Shown: positions 18,846 to 29,629, counted from the first letter of the stretch. The stretch is DNA of 64,000 nucleotides from Bacteroidetes bacterium RIFCSPLOWO2_12_FULL_35_15 (GCA_001769385.1 MEPB01000069.1:28418-92417), one strand, 5' to 3'. The notes: generated from the letters alone by a model not told the origin. Translations and numbers: made by a program.

Positions 18846-21800
18846 TTAGTTTCTTATTAGTTGAAGATATCCATTGTGTACTTCTTCCTCTTTAGCAGGA
18901 TCTAATGGTTTGACTTTAATTAGGTAATAGTAGGTTCCGGATGGTGAAGCAATCCCGGCATTTGTCCTGCCGTTCCATCCACCATTAACAGCATTCCATT
19001 CATATAATTTCAATCCCCAACGGTCATAAATTGATGCTTCGATATTTTCTACTCCGGTAGAGGTAACAAAAAATAAATCATTTGTTCCATCTCCATCAGG
19101 TGTAAATATATTTGGAATCATTAAAAAATAATCATCAAAAATAGTGATCACAAATTCAGCTGTGTCGGGACATTGATTGTTGTAGGATGCGATCAAAACA
19201 ACAGTATATGTTCCTGGCGCAGTATAAATATCGCTCGGGTCGGTTAATGTGGAGGATTGATTATTACCAAATGTCCAGGAGTAAGTATTTGCATTTTGAC
19301 TACCATTTGTAAAATTGACAGTTAAGGGAGGAACCCCTGTTAATGGGTTTGCTGTGAATGATGCGATTGGAAATGGAGTATTCGTTACAGAAATATTATC
19401 AGTAGCAGTACAACCATTGGATGGATCTGTAATTGTCAAGGTGTACAAGCCCGCTGAATTTATTGTGGGAGTAGAAGTTGTACTTCCCGAAACAATCCCT
19501 GGTCCGCTCCAACTATAATTTACACCTGCAGTGGTAGAAGAACCATTAAGATTCAAGGAAGTTATCACACAATTTAGTGTAGTATCCAAGCCTGCATTTA
19601 CATCAGGAGGTGTCGTATTACTTGTTACAATAACAGTAGCTGTATTTGTACAACCATTTACAGCATCAGTAGCCGTTACAACATATGTACCGCCTGTAGT
19701 AACTGTTGCAGGATCGGCAGCATTTACCAAAGTACCTCCATTCCAAACCATTGCATTTCCTGCACTGGTACCGGTCAGGGTTGCTATTGGTGTTGTGCAG
19801 CTAATGTTGTTATTACTTGTTGCTGTAACTGTAGGAAGAGTTGTATTGGCGGTGATAGTAACCGAATCTGTCGAAGTACATCCATTTGCACCATCCGTAG
19901 CAGTTACGGTATATGTTCCTGCAGCAGTAACTGTAGCCGGGTCAGGGGCGTTTGTCAATGCTCCGCCATTCCATACCATCGTACTTCCTGCACTGTTACC
20001 CGTCAGAGTGGAGCTTGGTGTTGAACAGGTAATGTTATTATTGCCGGATGCTGTTAGAGTGGGTGGTGTGGTATTTCCTGTAATTGTTATCGAATCGGTA
20101 TTTATACATCCATTTACAGCATCAGTAACTGTAAGCGTATAAGTTCCGGCTGTAGTAACTGTTGCAGGATTTGGTTCATTTATCAATACTCCCCCATTCC
20201 ATACAATTGTATTTCCGGTACTGGTGCCTGTTAATATTGCACTAGGCGTGATACAGGAGATATTATTATTACTGGATGTGCTGACAGTTGGTGGGGTTGT
20301 GTTTCCTGTAATTGTAACCGAATCAATAGTTGTACATCCATTTGCGGAATCTGTAACAGTAACTGTATAGGTGCCAGCTGCACTTACTGTAGCTGGGTTT
20401 GCGGCATTAACCAAAATGCCTCCATTCCAAACAATGGTATTTCCTGAACTGTTTCCGGTTAATATGGCACTTGTTGTAATACAAGAAATATTATTGTTAC
20501 CAGACGCAGTTACGACAGGAGGGACATTGTTCGAATTCACAGTAACGCTATCAATTGATGAACAGCCGGAACTATTATCTGTAACTGTTAAGGTATAAGT
20601 ACCAGCTGCATCCGCAGTAGCAATATTAGAATTGATACCGGATGTTATATTACCTCCCGATGTGCTCCATGCATAAGAAATATCCGGACCAGCATCAGAA
20701 CTCGAACCGTCAAGTGTAATTGTTAATGCAGTACAGGTAAGACCTGATGTGGGAGCGATTGAATCAAATGGGTAGGGTTTTACAATAATAGGCAAATTAA
20801 ATAGTTTGGAACATCCATCACTACTTATGGTCACATAATATGCTGTGGAAGCAGTTAAGGTTTGTGTAATTGTATTACTTGAAGAAACGATAGGAGACCA
20901 ACTATATGTATATGTTCCATCTCCTCCACTTGGTGTTAAAGTTACCGTTACAGGGGTATTAATACAAACGGTATCATTAGGTAAAAAACTTTGACTAAGA
21001 GTTATTGGGTTTGCAGAAACATTTCCCGTTAATGCAACCAAACTACTTGGAGTACACCCGGCTACATCCGATTGAACATAAATGGTGTAAGTACCTCCTA
21101 ATGATCCTATGTTTTGTCCATAAGATAAACTGCTTCCGGATTGCATCAAAATGGTTCCGGCAATGTCAGAATACCAATTGTAATTTGTAACACCGGCAAC
21201 CGGATTAATATTTACAAATACAATACCTGTATCACAGGAGGTAACTGAAACAGGAGCAGGAGCTTGTATTGCAGTTGGTGTGACAGAAACAGGTGTGATT
21301 GTGCTGGAACAACCATCGCTATTAGTAGCTTGTAAATACACGGTATAAGCACTTGTAGTTAATAAATTTGCTGTTGTGTAAGTAGTTCCTGACCCCAGCA
21401 GTGTACCGCTGACTGCCGCATCATACCATGAAAAAGATGACCCGGAAGGAGCCGTAGCTGTAAAAGTAGCTGCTCCACCTAAACAAACAGGTGTTACAGT
21501 AGCTGTTGGTGCAGCAGGTATAGGATTTACAGTTACGGTTTGAGTAATAGGAGCTAATGGTCCACAACACGTTGATGAAATTGTTAATGTAACAGTATAT
21601 GTAATAGCTGTAGAACCAGTATTTGAAAACGTGATGGAAGTATTATCTAATGTTGGTGTAGCTATGGTTGCAACTGGTAAAACGGACCATAAATAACTAA
21701 AGCCGGGTGTTCCTACAGCTGATGCCGCAAATTGAGCAGCACCGGGACATAAAGAAGTTGTAGAGGCCAGTATTGTCCCGGTACTGGGTGGGTTAACAAT

Positions 21801-24800
21801 GATATTGTTAAATCCGGAATAAGGATTTGCATTCATTACAATATCTTTTCTACCTAAAGAAGAATATTGAGTTGCAGCAGGGGAGCCTGCACCACTTGCA
21901 GGTGATGCTCCGGAACCAAAATCAGTCCATGATGGAGCACCTGCGGTTGTATTATGATTGATTGAAATATTTGTACATGCAATGTTATCAACTGTAATTA
22001 CAGGCTGAGTAAGCATATTTAATGAAGTGTTTTGAACCAATGCTACACCGCCAACCAGTTTTACCTGAACTGCAAGTCCTGCACTTCCGGTTCCTCCGGT
22101 TCCTCCGGTTCCTCCTTTTCCACCTGCTCCTCCGGTTCCTCCATTTCCTTCACCTGATCCTGTACATGCATCAGCACATCCTCTGGCTCCTCCGTTTCCT
22201 CCGTTTCCACCGGTACCACCTACACCGCCGGTACCACCGGCACCTGCAAGTCCATTTAGTATTTGACAATCGGTAACGTTACTATTTGCGCCATTATTAA
22301 AAATAAATATCCCATAAGTTGAACCACCACCTGTTCCACCTGTTCCACCTGTTCCACCTTGGCCACCGCCACCACCGCCACCGCCACCGCCACCTGTTCC
22401 GTTGGAGTTAAAGCAAAAACCTCCGCCATCGCCACCTCCACCGCCTGCGCCTGAACCGCCTCCTCCGCCATATCCATTTCCACCATTTCCTCCTTGAGAA
22501 CCAGTAAACCAATATCCTGTTGCATCCGAACCGGCAGGCCCCACAGCACCTATTGTTCCAATTCCTCCTACTGCTCCGGGATTACCATTAAATCCTTCCA
22601 TACTGGAATACCATCCGCAATCCCACCAACCGCCAGAATTCGCTGGAGGAATCCCACCTGCTGCTCCATTACCACCTGCACCTCCGGAACTTCCATTGCC
22701 ACCATCCTCATCGTAGTAGCCACCAGAACCACCGGCTCCGCCTTCTCCTCCATTTCTTGTACCTCCGTTAGCAGCTTCTGCGGCAATTGTTGATGTTCCG
22801 TTTGATGCTCCACCCGCAAAATCCCAAAACATAGAAGCATGTGTTGAACCTGCTCCGCCTCCTTCATAACCACCGTCTCCCATTGTTCCTGACCATCCAT
22901 TTCCTCCAGCTCCACCAGGGCCACCGGTTGATCCGATCGCTCCAACTGTTCCGGCTGCTCCGGAAGTTCCTGATCCGGCATTTCCACTATAAATATAACA
23001 TCTTACAATATTATATTCGGAACAGCCATTGCCCAGATAGATGCCATAATTTGAAATAGCCGAACCTGCTGCGTTATCGGGCATATCTATTCTAAGGTCC
23101 TGAAAACGAAAATATGATGAACCAGCAGTTATATTAAATGCAGTGAGTCGTAAATTTCCGGCAGATCCTTCGACATTGGAAGTGTTTCTGATGATGCGTG
23201 TTCCTTGCACAGGAAATCCGCCTGCAGTTGCTTTTGCGCTTGTTTTTAAAGTAAATCCAACATTATAACCTCCTTCGATGGTGATAAAACTAGTTGCACT
23301 TAATGGATTGCTGATCGTATAGTCTCCTATTTGCATTTTTATTACAATAGAATTACAGGCAGCCATTGTTAATGCTGTTTGTATAGTTGTTGGTGCTGTT
23401 GGAATTAATCCGCTACCTCCACCTGCAGGACTAACATAAATAATATCACAGGAAGGTGGTGAAGTTGGGGATAATATTGAAACAGTTGATGTAGCAGTAT
23501 TCCCCAGGCAACCGGTATTTGAAGAAACAGTTACATTATAGGTTCCTGCTCCTGCACCTGCAATCGTTGAACTAGGAACACCGTTATCAGTTTGAGTAGA
23601 AGATCCTGACCAAACATAATCACAATTAGTGCAAGGGGATCCATTCATTGTTGCAGAGGCAACAAGATTGGTTGTTCCGCTACATAAGGATACATTACCG
23701 GGATTCACAAATACTACAGGAGGCTGGCTAACCGTAATAGCTAATGAAACAGACTGAGAACAGCCTCCATATGTTGCTGTTGCAACATACGTATTTGTTG
23801 AAGCAGGATTAACATTTAAGCTGTCATAGGTTCCTGCAATTGGTGCCCAGGAATAAGTTACACCTGAAAGACCACTAACTCCGGAAATAGTTAAGGTAGA
23901 TGCTCCACCGGTACAAACAATAGAATCACTTGCTGATATCGAAATAGGAGCGAATAGTATGAAAGTCGCAGATTGGGATGTGGACATGGAATTCCCGCAT
24001 TTATCCAAAATTGTATTTCCATCTGTTCCAGTATTTAATGAAACAGTATAGGTGCCTGATGGTAATCCGGTCGAATTAAAATTTAGTGTTGCAAAACTGG
24101 TAAATGAAGCACCGGTTGAACAAAGATTACCGCTTGCACTAATAACAGGAACATTTAATGCTCCCGGACCAGTAATTGTAAAATCGGAACCATTAGTTGC
24201 TATTGAACTACACTGCACCGGTTCAGAAAAGGTGAGGTTTAAACTATTGCTATTACAAGCATGAGTTAGGGTTCCAAAAGTGGGAGGAACATTATCGAAT
24301 ATTTGAGCTGTGCCGCCAAAGGTCAAGGTATATCCATTACTGTTTGCAGAATAATTATCAATAATTAATGCAAAAGTTTGTCCTGCTGTTACATTTAAGC
24401 CGGCCATAGTAGGGGGCCCACTTGCACTTTCACTTATAGGTATTGTTGCGGAAGCTGGTAATGTAAGACCTGTATTTCCATAAGTTGCAGAGAAATTACA
24501 TCGAACAGGAGTGGCCGATGGAACACCTGCGCATCCAATGGTGGTGATATCATACAAAGCAAAATCGTAATCATTTGCTGTATTCAGCATAAAAGTAAAT
24601 GTTCCGGAATTTTGAACTGTGAATGTGTACCATACAGAATTTGTTTCCTGCGAAGACAAACAGGTCCCGGAAACTTCTTGTGTTGAACCATTTCCAGTAT
24701 AGGAATTTGATTGAGAATAGGATTGTTGACAAACAGGAATGGAATTGTCACAATCCTGCTCTGGACCTGTTACCATTAAATGATTGGCAGGGTTACTAAG

Positions 24801-24962
24801 AGCTTTATTCGGAGAACTTCTATAGATATTCTCCAGGTTTTTTTTAATTGCGATTTCCTCTTTTGTTGGAATTCTTCCTACTTGTGCATTAGAAGTATTG
24901 AAGCATGCAAATAATATGAAAATTATTCCCGCTAATTTTTTTAATAAGTAGTTGTTATTCAT
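18846..24962 (-). CDS. T9SS type B secreted adhesin, glycine-rich and PKD repeats
   Basis: 2038 residues. Order of parts: signal peptide (ends SNAQ); a region near 60-230 like the bacterial pre-peptidase C-terminal domain; Ig-like modules; a right-handed beta-helix-like segment at about 520-680 and 890-990; long glycine-rich stretches inserted in it; more Ig/PKD modules; four 76-residue repeats (NNNISC...VWNGG...AGTYTVT.TD..NGC); a PKD domain near 1865-1940; and a final CHU_C/gliding-motility C-terminal domain (IPNIFTPDGDGTNDLF ... GTYYYLIKV) that marks export and anchoring by the type IX system, type B. The likely role is adhesion or surface motility, as for SprB-type proteins. Strong terminator downstream. 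Confidence 0.93.
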   Translation of the reverse strand: MNNNYLLKKLAGIIFILFACFNTSNAQVGRIPTKEEIAIKKNLENIYRSSPNKALSNPANHLMVTGPEQDCDNSIPVCQQSYSQSNSYTGNGSTQEVSGTCLSSQETNSVWYTFTVQNSGTFTFMLNTANDYDFALYDITTIGCAGVPSATPVRCNFSATYGNTGLTLPASATIPISESASGPPTMAGLNVTAGQTFALIIDNYSANSNGYTLTFGGTAQIFDNVPPTFGTLTHACNSNSLNLTFSEPVQCSSIATNGSDFTITGPGALNVPVISASGNLCSTGASFTSFATLNFNSTGLPSGTYTVSLNTGTDGNTILDKCGNSMSTSQSATFILFAPISISASDSIVCTGGASTLTISGVSGLSGVTYSWAPIAGTYDSLNVNPASTNTYVATATYGGCSQSVSLAITVSQPPVVFVNPGNVSLCSGTTNLVASATMNGSPCTNCDYVWSGSSTQTDNGVPSSTIAGAGAGTYNVTVSSNTGCLGNTATSTVSILSPTSPPSCDIIYVSPAGGGSGLIPTAPTTIQTALTMAACNSIVIKMQIGDYTISNPLSATSFITIEGGYNVGFTLKTSAKATAGGFPVQGTRIIRNTSNVEGSAGNLRLTAFNITAGSSYFRFQDLRIDMPDNAAGSAISNYGIYLGNGCSEYNIVRCYIYSGNAGSGTSGAAGTVGAIGSTGGPGGAGGNGWSGTMGDGGYEGGGAGSTHASMFWDFAGGASNGTSTIAAEAANGGTRNGGEGGAGGSGGYYDEDGGNGSSGGAGGNGAAGGIPPANSGGWWDCGWYSSMEGFNGNPGAVGGIGTIGAVGPAGSDATGYWFTGSQGGNGGNGYGGGGGSGAGGGGGDGGGFCFNSNGTGGGGGGGGGGGQGGTGGTGGTGGGSTYGIFIFNNGANSNVTDCQILNGLAGAGGTGGVGGTGGNGGNGGARGCADACTGSGEGNGGTGGAGGKGGTGGTGGTGSAGLAVQVKLVGGVALVQNTSLNMLTQPVITVDNIACTNISINHNTTAGAPSWTDFGSGASPASGAGSPAATQYSSLGRKDIVMNANPYSGFNNIIVNPPSTGTILASTTSLCPGAAQFAASAVGTPGFSYLWSVLPVATIATPTLDNTSITFSNTGSTAITYTVTLTISSTCCGPLAPITQTVTVNPIPAAPTATVTPVCLGGAATFTATAPSGSSFSWYDAAVSGTLLGSGTTYTTANLLTTSAYTVYLQATNSDGCSSTITPVSVTPTAIQAPAPVSVTSCDTGIVFVNINPVAGVTNYNWYSDIAGTILMQSGSSLSYGQNIGSLGGTYTIYVQSDVAGCTPSSLVALTGNVSANPITLSQSFLPNDTVCINTPVTVTLTPSGGDGTYTYSWSPIVSSSNTITQTLTASTAYYVTISSDGCSKLFNLPIIVKPYPFDSIAPTSGLTCTALTITLDGSSSDAGPDISYAWSTSGGNITSGINSNIATADAAGTYTLTVTDNSSGCSSIDSVTVNSNNVPPVVTASGNNNISCITTSAILTGNSSGNTIVWNGGILVNAANPATVSAAGTYTVTVTDSANGCTTIDSVTITGNTTPPTVSTSSNNNISCITPSAILTGTSTGNTIVWNGGVLINEPNPATVTTAGTYTLTVTDAVNGCINTDSITITGNTTPPTLTASGNNNITCSTPSSTLTGNSAGSTMVWNGGALTNAPDPATVTAAGTYTVTATDGANGCTSTDSVTITANTTLPTVTATSNNNISCTTPIATLTGTSAGNAMVWNGGTLVNAADPATVTTGGTYVVTATDAVNGCTNTATVIVTSNTTPPDVNAGLDTTLNCVITSLNLNGSSTTAGVNYSWSGPGIVSGSTTSTPTINSAGLYTLTITDPSNGCTATDNISVTNTPFPIASFTANPLTGVPPLTVNFTNGSQNANTYSWTFGNNQSSTLTDPSDIYTAPGTYTVVLIASYNNQCPDTAEFVITIFDDYFLMIPNIFTPDGDGTNDLFFVTSTGVENIEASIYDRWGLKLYEWNAVNGGWNGRTNAGIASPSGTYYYLIKVKPLDPAKEEEVHNGYLQLIRN
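19610..20521 (-). repeat. Four tandem 228-bp in-frame repeats
   Basis: The landmark ccattcc (part of VWNGG) lies at 19738, 19966, 20194 and 20422, an exact 228-bp period; each unit encodes 76 residues of one Ig-like domain. The outer boundaries are approximate. Confidence 0.88.
22075..22990 (-). repeat. Glycine-rich low-complexity coding segments
   Basis: Two runs rich in GGxGG and GGTGG, coded by ccacc/cctcc triplet-like DNA, interrupted at about 22250-22320 by a normal beta-helix rung (YGIFIFNNG). In the other frames this composition opens long false frames. Confidence 0.85.
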
Positions 24963-25354
24963 GGAGATTTTTTTTGATATAAAACTTAGAAAAAACTAAT
25001 ATATATATTGAAAATAGTAAGATGCAAGTTCAAAACTTAAAGTAATTATCACGAAAATACTGATTCTGTTATGAAATTAATTTTTTTTTAACCTTTTTTT
25101 TATCCTGATTGTTGTATTAAAATTAGATACAAAAAATACTAAATGGCAAAAATTTCAATATGAACTATTTCAAAAATAGTTACGGATATAAAAACAAAGC
25201 CTCTATTCTCTAAAATACATGCTGGATTTAAACAAAATCGAAAAAATAATAAAAAAATAAAATGTGTTTTTGAAAGTATTAAAATTTCATGTTATTCAAA
25301 TGTAAAAAAATATCTTGATAATCAAAATTTTATGCAAAAAAAAACATAAAAAAA
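24963..25354. other. AT-rich intergenic gap
   Basis: No coding potential and no clear promoter was found; the sequence is dominated by A and T runs. It should hold the promoter of the adhesin. Confidence 0.5.
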
Positions 25355-25373
25355 ACCCCACAAAATGCGGAGT
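25355..25373 (-). terminator. Terminator of the cold shock gene
   Basis: ACTCCGCA / TGTGGGGT stem with two G-T pairs and a three-base loop, followed on the minus strand by eight Ts. Confidence 0.75.
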
Positions 25374-25400
25374 TTCTTTAGATGAAAGGTGAATTTACAA

Positions 25401-25592
25401 TTATGCTTTTTTCACATTAACTGCATTTAACCCTTTTTTACCTTCTTGAATTTCGAAAGTGACTTTGTCGCCATCGCGAATTTGATCAACTAATCCTGTT
25501 ACGTGAACAAATAGTTCTTGATTAGTACCATCTACTGTGATAAATCCAAACCCTTTTGAAGAATTAAAAAATTTTACTGTTCCTGTTTTCAT
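25401..25592 (-). CDS. Cold shock protein, CspA family
   Basis: 63 residues, one cold-shock domain. RNP1 is KGFGFITV at 13-20 and RNP2 is LFVHV at 27-31; both bind single-stranded nucleic acid. The length is normal for Bacteroidota Csp proteins. It acts as an RNA chaperone in the cytoplasm. The gene is monocistronic, with its own promoter box and terminator. Confidence 0.95.
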   Translation of the reverse strand: MKTGTVKFFNSSKGFGFITVDGTNQELFVHVTGLVDQIRDGDKVTFEIQEGKKGLNAVNVKKA

Positions 25593-25621
25593 TAAATTAA
25601 AAATTAAAGTGAATATTGGGG

Positions 25622-25629
25622 CAAAGATA
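25622..25629 (-). promoter_or_regulatory. Promoter -7 box for the csp gene
   Basis: Minus strand TATCTTTG, a perfect TAnnTTTG match, 30 bp before the ATG. No clear -33 motif. Confidence 0.6.
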
Positions 25630-25667
25630 CAAAAGTTATAACAGAAATTACTTTATATTTACATTGT

Positions 25668-26492
25668 ATGAAATTTCTTTACTTGAAATATTTGTTTGCC
25701 CTTCTTATATCCTTTGTTATTGCATCATGTAGCACCTCCTCGTTTTTTTATGCGCCATCAAAAAAATTAGCTTATTATCCGGATACTTCCATATTTAACG
25801 TAGAAGAAATTAATTTTAAGGCAACAAACGGAAAAGTTCTCAACGGTTGGTTTTTAAAGCCCAAACAGAAGTTAATTGTTGCTACAGTTTTACAATTTCA
25901 TGGGAATGGCGGAAATATCTCCTATCAATTTCAATTTGCTGAGCCATTAGTAAAAGCAGGTTTTCAAGTGATGGTTTTTGATTATGAAGGTTATGGTAAT
26001 TCTGATGGAACACCTTCTCAGGAAAAAGTGCTGGATGATGGAATAAAAGCGTTGGAATATATCAAACAACGAAATGAGGTAAAAAATACAAAATTAATAT
26101 TGTTCGGGCAATCGCTTGGTGGGCATTTGGCTTGTGTAGTTGCTGCAAAAAAACAAAATTTAATTGATGCATTAATTATTGAAGGCGCATTTACCGGGCA
26201 TAAACTAATGGCGGTTTATGTTGCTCATAAATATTATGGTGCCCCCAAATGGCTCGCAAGGTCAATTGTTCCAACTCGATACGATGCGATTAATGATATA
26301 GATAAAGTAACCATTCCTAAATTAATTATTCATAGTACGGAAGATGCCACCTGTCCGTTTTTTATGGGAAAGGAGTTGTATGATAAAGCTGGCGGATCTA
26401 AACAGTTTTGGGAAATAAAAGGCGGACATATTCAAGCAAGTCACTTATACCCGGATGAATTTGTAAAGCACTTCGTAGAAATAATAAAATGA
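25668..26492 (+). CDS. Alpha/beta hydrolase lipoprotein
   Basis: 274 residues. The N-terminus is a lipoprotein signal with lipobox IASC and acylated Cys21. HGNGGN at 78-83 forms the oxyanion hole, GQSLGG at 147-152 the nucleophile elbow (Ser149), HSTED the acid strand and KGGHIQ the catalytic histidine. This is the BEM46/YfhR-like group of serine hydrolases, with unknown esters or amides as substrate. It would sit on a membrane facing the periplasm or surface. It is convergent with the endonuclease gene, with two bases between the stops. Confidence 0.9.
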   Translation: MKFLYLKYLFALLISFVIASCSTSSFFYAPSKKLAYYPDTSIFNVEEINFKATNGKVLNGWFLKPKQKLIVATVLQFHGNGGNISYQFQFAEPLVKAGFQVMVFDYEGYGNSDGTPSQEKVLDDGIKALEYIKQRNEVKNTKLILFGQSLGGHLACVVAAKKQNLIDALIIEGAFTGHKLMAVYVAHKYYGAPKWLARSIVPTRYDAINDIDKVTIPKLIIHSTEDATCPFFMGKELYDKAGGSKQFWEIKGGHIQASHLYPDEFVKHFVEIIK

Positions 26493-26494
26493 GC

Positions 26495-27580
26495 TTAATC
26501 TTTAATGAATCGCACAACTTTTATTTTATCATCCTGTGTAATTGAAATAAAATACAATCCTGCATTCCATTTTTCACAATCAATTGAAAATTGCGACCTA
26601 TTGTTTCTAACTAATTTTATATTTTCAAAGTTCTTTATTTGTTGTCCCAAAGTGTTATAAACACTAATAGAAGCAACATAATCTATGTTTCCGGTGTTTG
26701 CTATATAAAATTTATCCTTTGCCGGATTTGGAAAAAGCAGGGTGTTTGTTTCGAATAAAATTTCTTCGGTAATACCTATGGAAATGATTGTCCAGATACT
26801 ATCGGCCCAATGAGGATTATCTATATATGGATTTCGGTTATTTTGAATTTGGTAGATGGCGTTATTTCTTGCGATTTCTTTTGCGCTTACTGTATCCAGA
26901 TGGCTCCATTGTAAAAGTACAGATGCCAGCCAGGGTAAAATAACAGATTTATTGGTTCCTCCGGAAGTGCTCCATCCTGTATCTTCACTCTCATAGCGAG
27001 TACTCATATAAAAATATCCTCTTGCCACATCGCCTTTATACTCATCAATTGGCTCAAAAACGGCTCCTGTATATCCAAGGTCCTTACAAAAACCAAATTT
27101 ACTTCCATTCAATGAGGTCCAAGCCGCGGAATCAACATCTCCGTAAGGATAATTGCTTCGAACCCCATTTACTTTGCCATCAGTTGGGTAGATATGAAAC
27201 ATATCAGAACTTGGAGTTGTTGCCGAATTAAACCAGCTCTGGGGCCAGGAATGTTCCCTGTTGTAACAATCGCCCTCTACGGCATAGCTGCCACATTGAT
27301 CGGTAGAAAAAGTAAATACATAAGGAGGTGTTCCACCAGGGATATCGCTGTATATATCCCAAACTTTTCCATTCGTTTTTTTATCGGTAGTTTGAAAATG
27401 TGTCCACAAACTGGTATAGCTAACTGAAGTGTGATTCTTAATAATATTATGAAGTGCTGTTTTAAGTGGAGCACCTGTTAAGCCTTGTGCTGAATTGTAA
27501 TATCCCGGAGGAATCTGGGCGCATAAATTTAAAATGGATAGTGTAAATACAAAGAATATTAATTGTGATTTAGCTTTCAT
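26495..27580 (-). CDS. Secreted endonuclease I with T9SS type A domain
   Basis: 361 residues from ATG 27580; an upstream in-frame start at 27685 would put 35 extra residues before an evident signal peptide, so it is rejected. The endonuclease I core is shown by YNREHSWPQSWF at about 106-117 (catalytic His and metal site) and DMFHIYPTDGKVN. The last ~75 residues (LLFPNPAKDKFYI ... GLYFISI) are a type A T9SS sorting domain. It should be an extracellular or surface nuclease that degrades DNA or RNA for nutrients or biofilm turnover. Confidence 0.93.
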   Translation of the reverse strand: MKAKSQLIFFVFTLSILNLCAQIPPGYYNSAQGLTGAPLKTALHNIIKNHTSVSYTSLWTHFQTTDKKTNGKVWDIYSDIPGGTPPYVFTFSTDQCGSYAVEGDCYNREHSWPQSWFNSATTPSSDMFHIYPTDGKVNGVRSNYPYGDVDSAAWTSLNGSKFGFCKDLGYTGAVFEPIDEYKGDVARGYFYMSTRYESEDTGWSTSGGTNKSVILPWLASVLLQWSHLDTVSAKEIARNNAIYQIQNNRNPYIDNPHWADSIWTIISIGITEEILFETNTLLFPNPAKDKFYIANTGNIDYVASISVYNTLGQQIKNFENIKLVRNNRSQFSIDCEKWNAGLYFISITQDDKIKVVRFIKD

Positions 27581-27652
27581 TAAAAAATAAATTAGAGAGA
27601 TTTGGAGTAAAATAATTAAGATAAAGTTACTATTAATTGGGGGATAAAAAAA

Positions 27653-27674
27653 CGTCCCGCAATTTTGCGGGACG
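27653..27674 (-). terminator. dnaK terminator
   Basis: CGTCCCGCAA-TT-TTGCGGGACG, a perfect 10-bp stem with a two-base centre, followed on the minus strand by six Ts. Confidence 0.9.
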
Positions 27675-27700
27675 CCATAAAACACAAACTAAAACAAAAA

Positions 27701-29611
27701 CTATTTTTTATCTTCTTTAACTTCCTCAAAATCAACATCGGTTACTTCGCTGTCAGCTTTTGCTTCTGCTCCGGCATTTCCTTGAGGATTTGCATTCGCA
27801 TCAGCACCTTGGGTTGCATTGTACATGTCTTGAGAAGCGGCTTGCCATCCGGCATTTAGTTTTTCTAAAGCAGCATCTATACCTGGCAGATCTCTTGATC
27901 CATGTGCTGTTTTTAATTCTACTAAAGCACTTTCGATAACTGATTTTTTTTCTGCCGGAATTTTTTCTCCATATTCTTTTAATTGTTTTTCAGTTTGAAA
28001 AATCATTGAATCTGCAGTATTGATCTTTTCAGTTTCTTCTTTTGCTTTTTTATCTGATTCAGCATTTGCTTCCGCATCAGCTTTCATGCGTTTGATCTCA
28101 TCATCACTCAATCCTGATTTTGCTTCAATACGGATGTTATGTGATTTTCCTGTTGCTTTATCTTTTGCAGATACTTGTAAGATACCATTCGCATCAATGT
28201 CAAATGTCACTTCTACTTGAGGCACACCGCGTGGTGCAGGAGGAATTCCATCTAAATTAAATTCACCAAGTTTACGATTGTCGCGAGCCATAGCGCGTTC
28301 ACCTTGATATACTACAATTTGTACGGAAGGTTGATTATCACTTGCTGTTGAGAATGTTTCTGATTTTTTAGTTGGAATGGTTGTATTCGATTCAATTAAT
28401 TTTGTGAATACGCCTCCCATTGTTTCGATACCTAATGAAAGCGGAGTAACATCTAAAAGTAATACATCTTTTACTTCACCTGTTAATACCCCACCTTGTA
28501 TTGCAGCACCGATAGCAACTACTTCATCAGGATTAACTCCTTTTGAAGGGGCTTTCCCAAAGAATTTTTGTACCGCATCTACAATTGCAGGAATACGTGT
28601 TGAGCCACCTACTAAAATAATTTCATCAATATCTGTAGTACTCAAACCGGCATTTTTTAAAGCTGTTTTGCAGGGTTCGATGGTTCTTTTAATTAGATCA
28701 TCAACCAATTGCTCAAATTTCGCTTTTGTTAAGGAACGTACCAAGTGTTTTGGAATGCCATCAACAGGCATAATGTAAGGCAGATTGATTTCCGTTGTAG
28801 CTGAGCTGGATAATTCTATTTTCGCTTTTTCAGCAGCTTCTTTCAAACGCTGTAACGCCATTGGGTCTTTTGATAAGTCAATACCATTTTCAGATTTGAA
28901 TTCAGCAACTAACCAATCGATAATTTTATGGTCAAAGTCATCGCCACCTAAATGGGTGTCACCATCAGTTGATTTAACTTCAAATACACCATCACCAAGT
29001 TCAAGAACAGATACGTCATGAGTTCCACCACCACAATCAAACACTACAATTTTCATTTCCTTCCCTCTTTTATCAAGACCGTAAGCTAAAGCAGCAGCAG
29101 TAGGTTCGTTAATGATACGCTTCACTTTTAAACCTGCAATTTCACCTGCTTCTTTTGTAGCCTGACGTTGTGCATCATTAAAATAGGCAGGAACAGTAAT
29201 AACCGCTTCTGATACTTCATGTCCCAGATAATCTTCAGCAGTTTTTTTCATTTTCTGAAGAATGATTGCCGAAATTTCCTGAGGAGTATATTTTCTGTCA
29301 TCAATTTGAACACGAGGGGTGTTGTTGTCACCTTTCACTACTTTATAAGGAACACGGGTAGCTTCTTTTGTAATTTCATCAAATGTATGTCCCATAAAAC
29401 GTTTAATAGAATATACCGTTTTTGTAGGGTTAGTTATTGCCTGACGTTTTGCAGGATCACCAACTTTACGTTCACCATTCTCTACAAATGCTACAATCGA
29501 AGGAGTTGTTCTTTTTCCTTCACTGTTCGGAATTACAACCGGCTCATTACCTTCCATTACTGAAACACAAGAGTTAGTTGTTCCTAAGTCAATACCAATT
29601 ATTTTACTCAT
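27701..29611 (-). CDS. dnaK: Molecular chaperone DnaK (Hsp70)
   Basis: 636 residues, full length. [10 protein letters not shown] at the N-terminus is the phosphate-binding loop; [15 protein letters not shown] is the second signature (GGGTHD replaces the commoner GGGTFD); [12 protein letters not shown] the third. The substrate-binding domain follows from about 390 and the C-terminus ends in a short acidic EEVKEDKK tail. It folds proteins with DnaJ and GrpE, which are not in the window. The gene stands alone with its own terminator, and a hairpin lies in its leader. Confidence 0.98.
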   Translation of the reverse strand: MSKIIGIDLGTTNSCVSVMEGNEPVVIPNSEGKRTTPSIVAFVENGERKVGDPAKRQAITNPTKTVYSIKRFMGHTFDEITKEATRVPYKVVKGDNNTPRVQIDDRKYTPQEISAIILQKMKKTAEDYLGHEVSEAVITVPAYFNDAQRQATKEAGEIAGLKVKRIINEPTAAALAYGLDKRGKEMKIVVFDCGGGTHDVSVLELGDGVFEVKSTDGDTHLGGDDFDHKIIDWLVAEFKSENGIDLSKDPMALQRLKEAAEKAKIELSSSATTEINLPYIMPVDGIPKHLVRSLTKAKFEQLVDDLIKRTIEPCKTALKNAGLSTTDIDEIILVGGSTRIPAIVDAVQKFFGKAPSKGVNPDEVVAIGAAIQGGVLTGEVKDVLLLDVTPLSLGIETMGGVFTKLIESNTTIPTKKSETFSTASDNQPSVQIVVYQGERAMARDNRKLGEFNLDGIPPAPRGVPQVEVTFDIDANGILQVSAKDKATGKSHNIRIEAKSGLSDDEIKRMKADAEANAESDKKAKEETEKINTADSMIFQTEKQLKEYGEKIPAEKKSVIESALVELKTAHGSRDLPGIDAALEKLNAGWQAASQDMYNATQGADANANPQGNAGAEAKADSEVTDVDFEEVKEDKK

Positions 29612-29629
29612 AATATTTAGATTTATTTG

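Noticed and set aside
22022..22987. Long Met/Leu/His-rich or Glu/Val/Gln-rich frames on both strands in the glycine-rich zone
   Set aside because: By-products of low-complexity GG-coding DNA; the true frame is open over 2038 residues with a signal peptide and T9SS domain.
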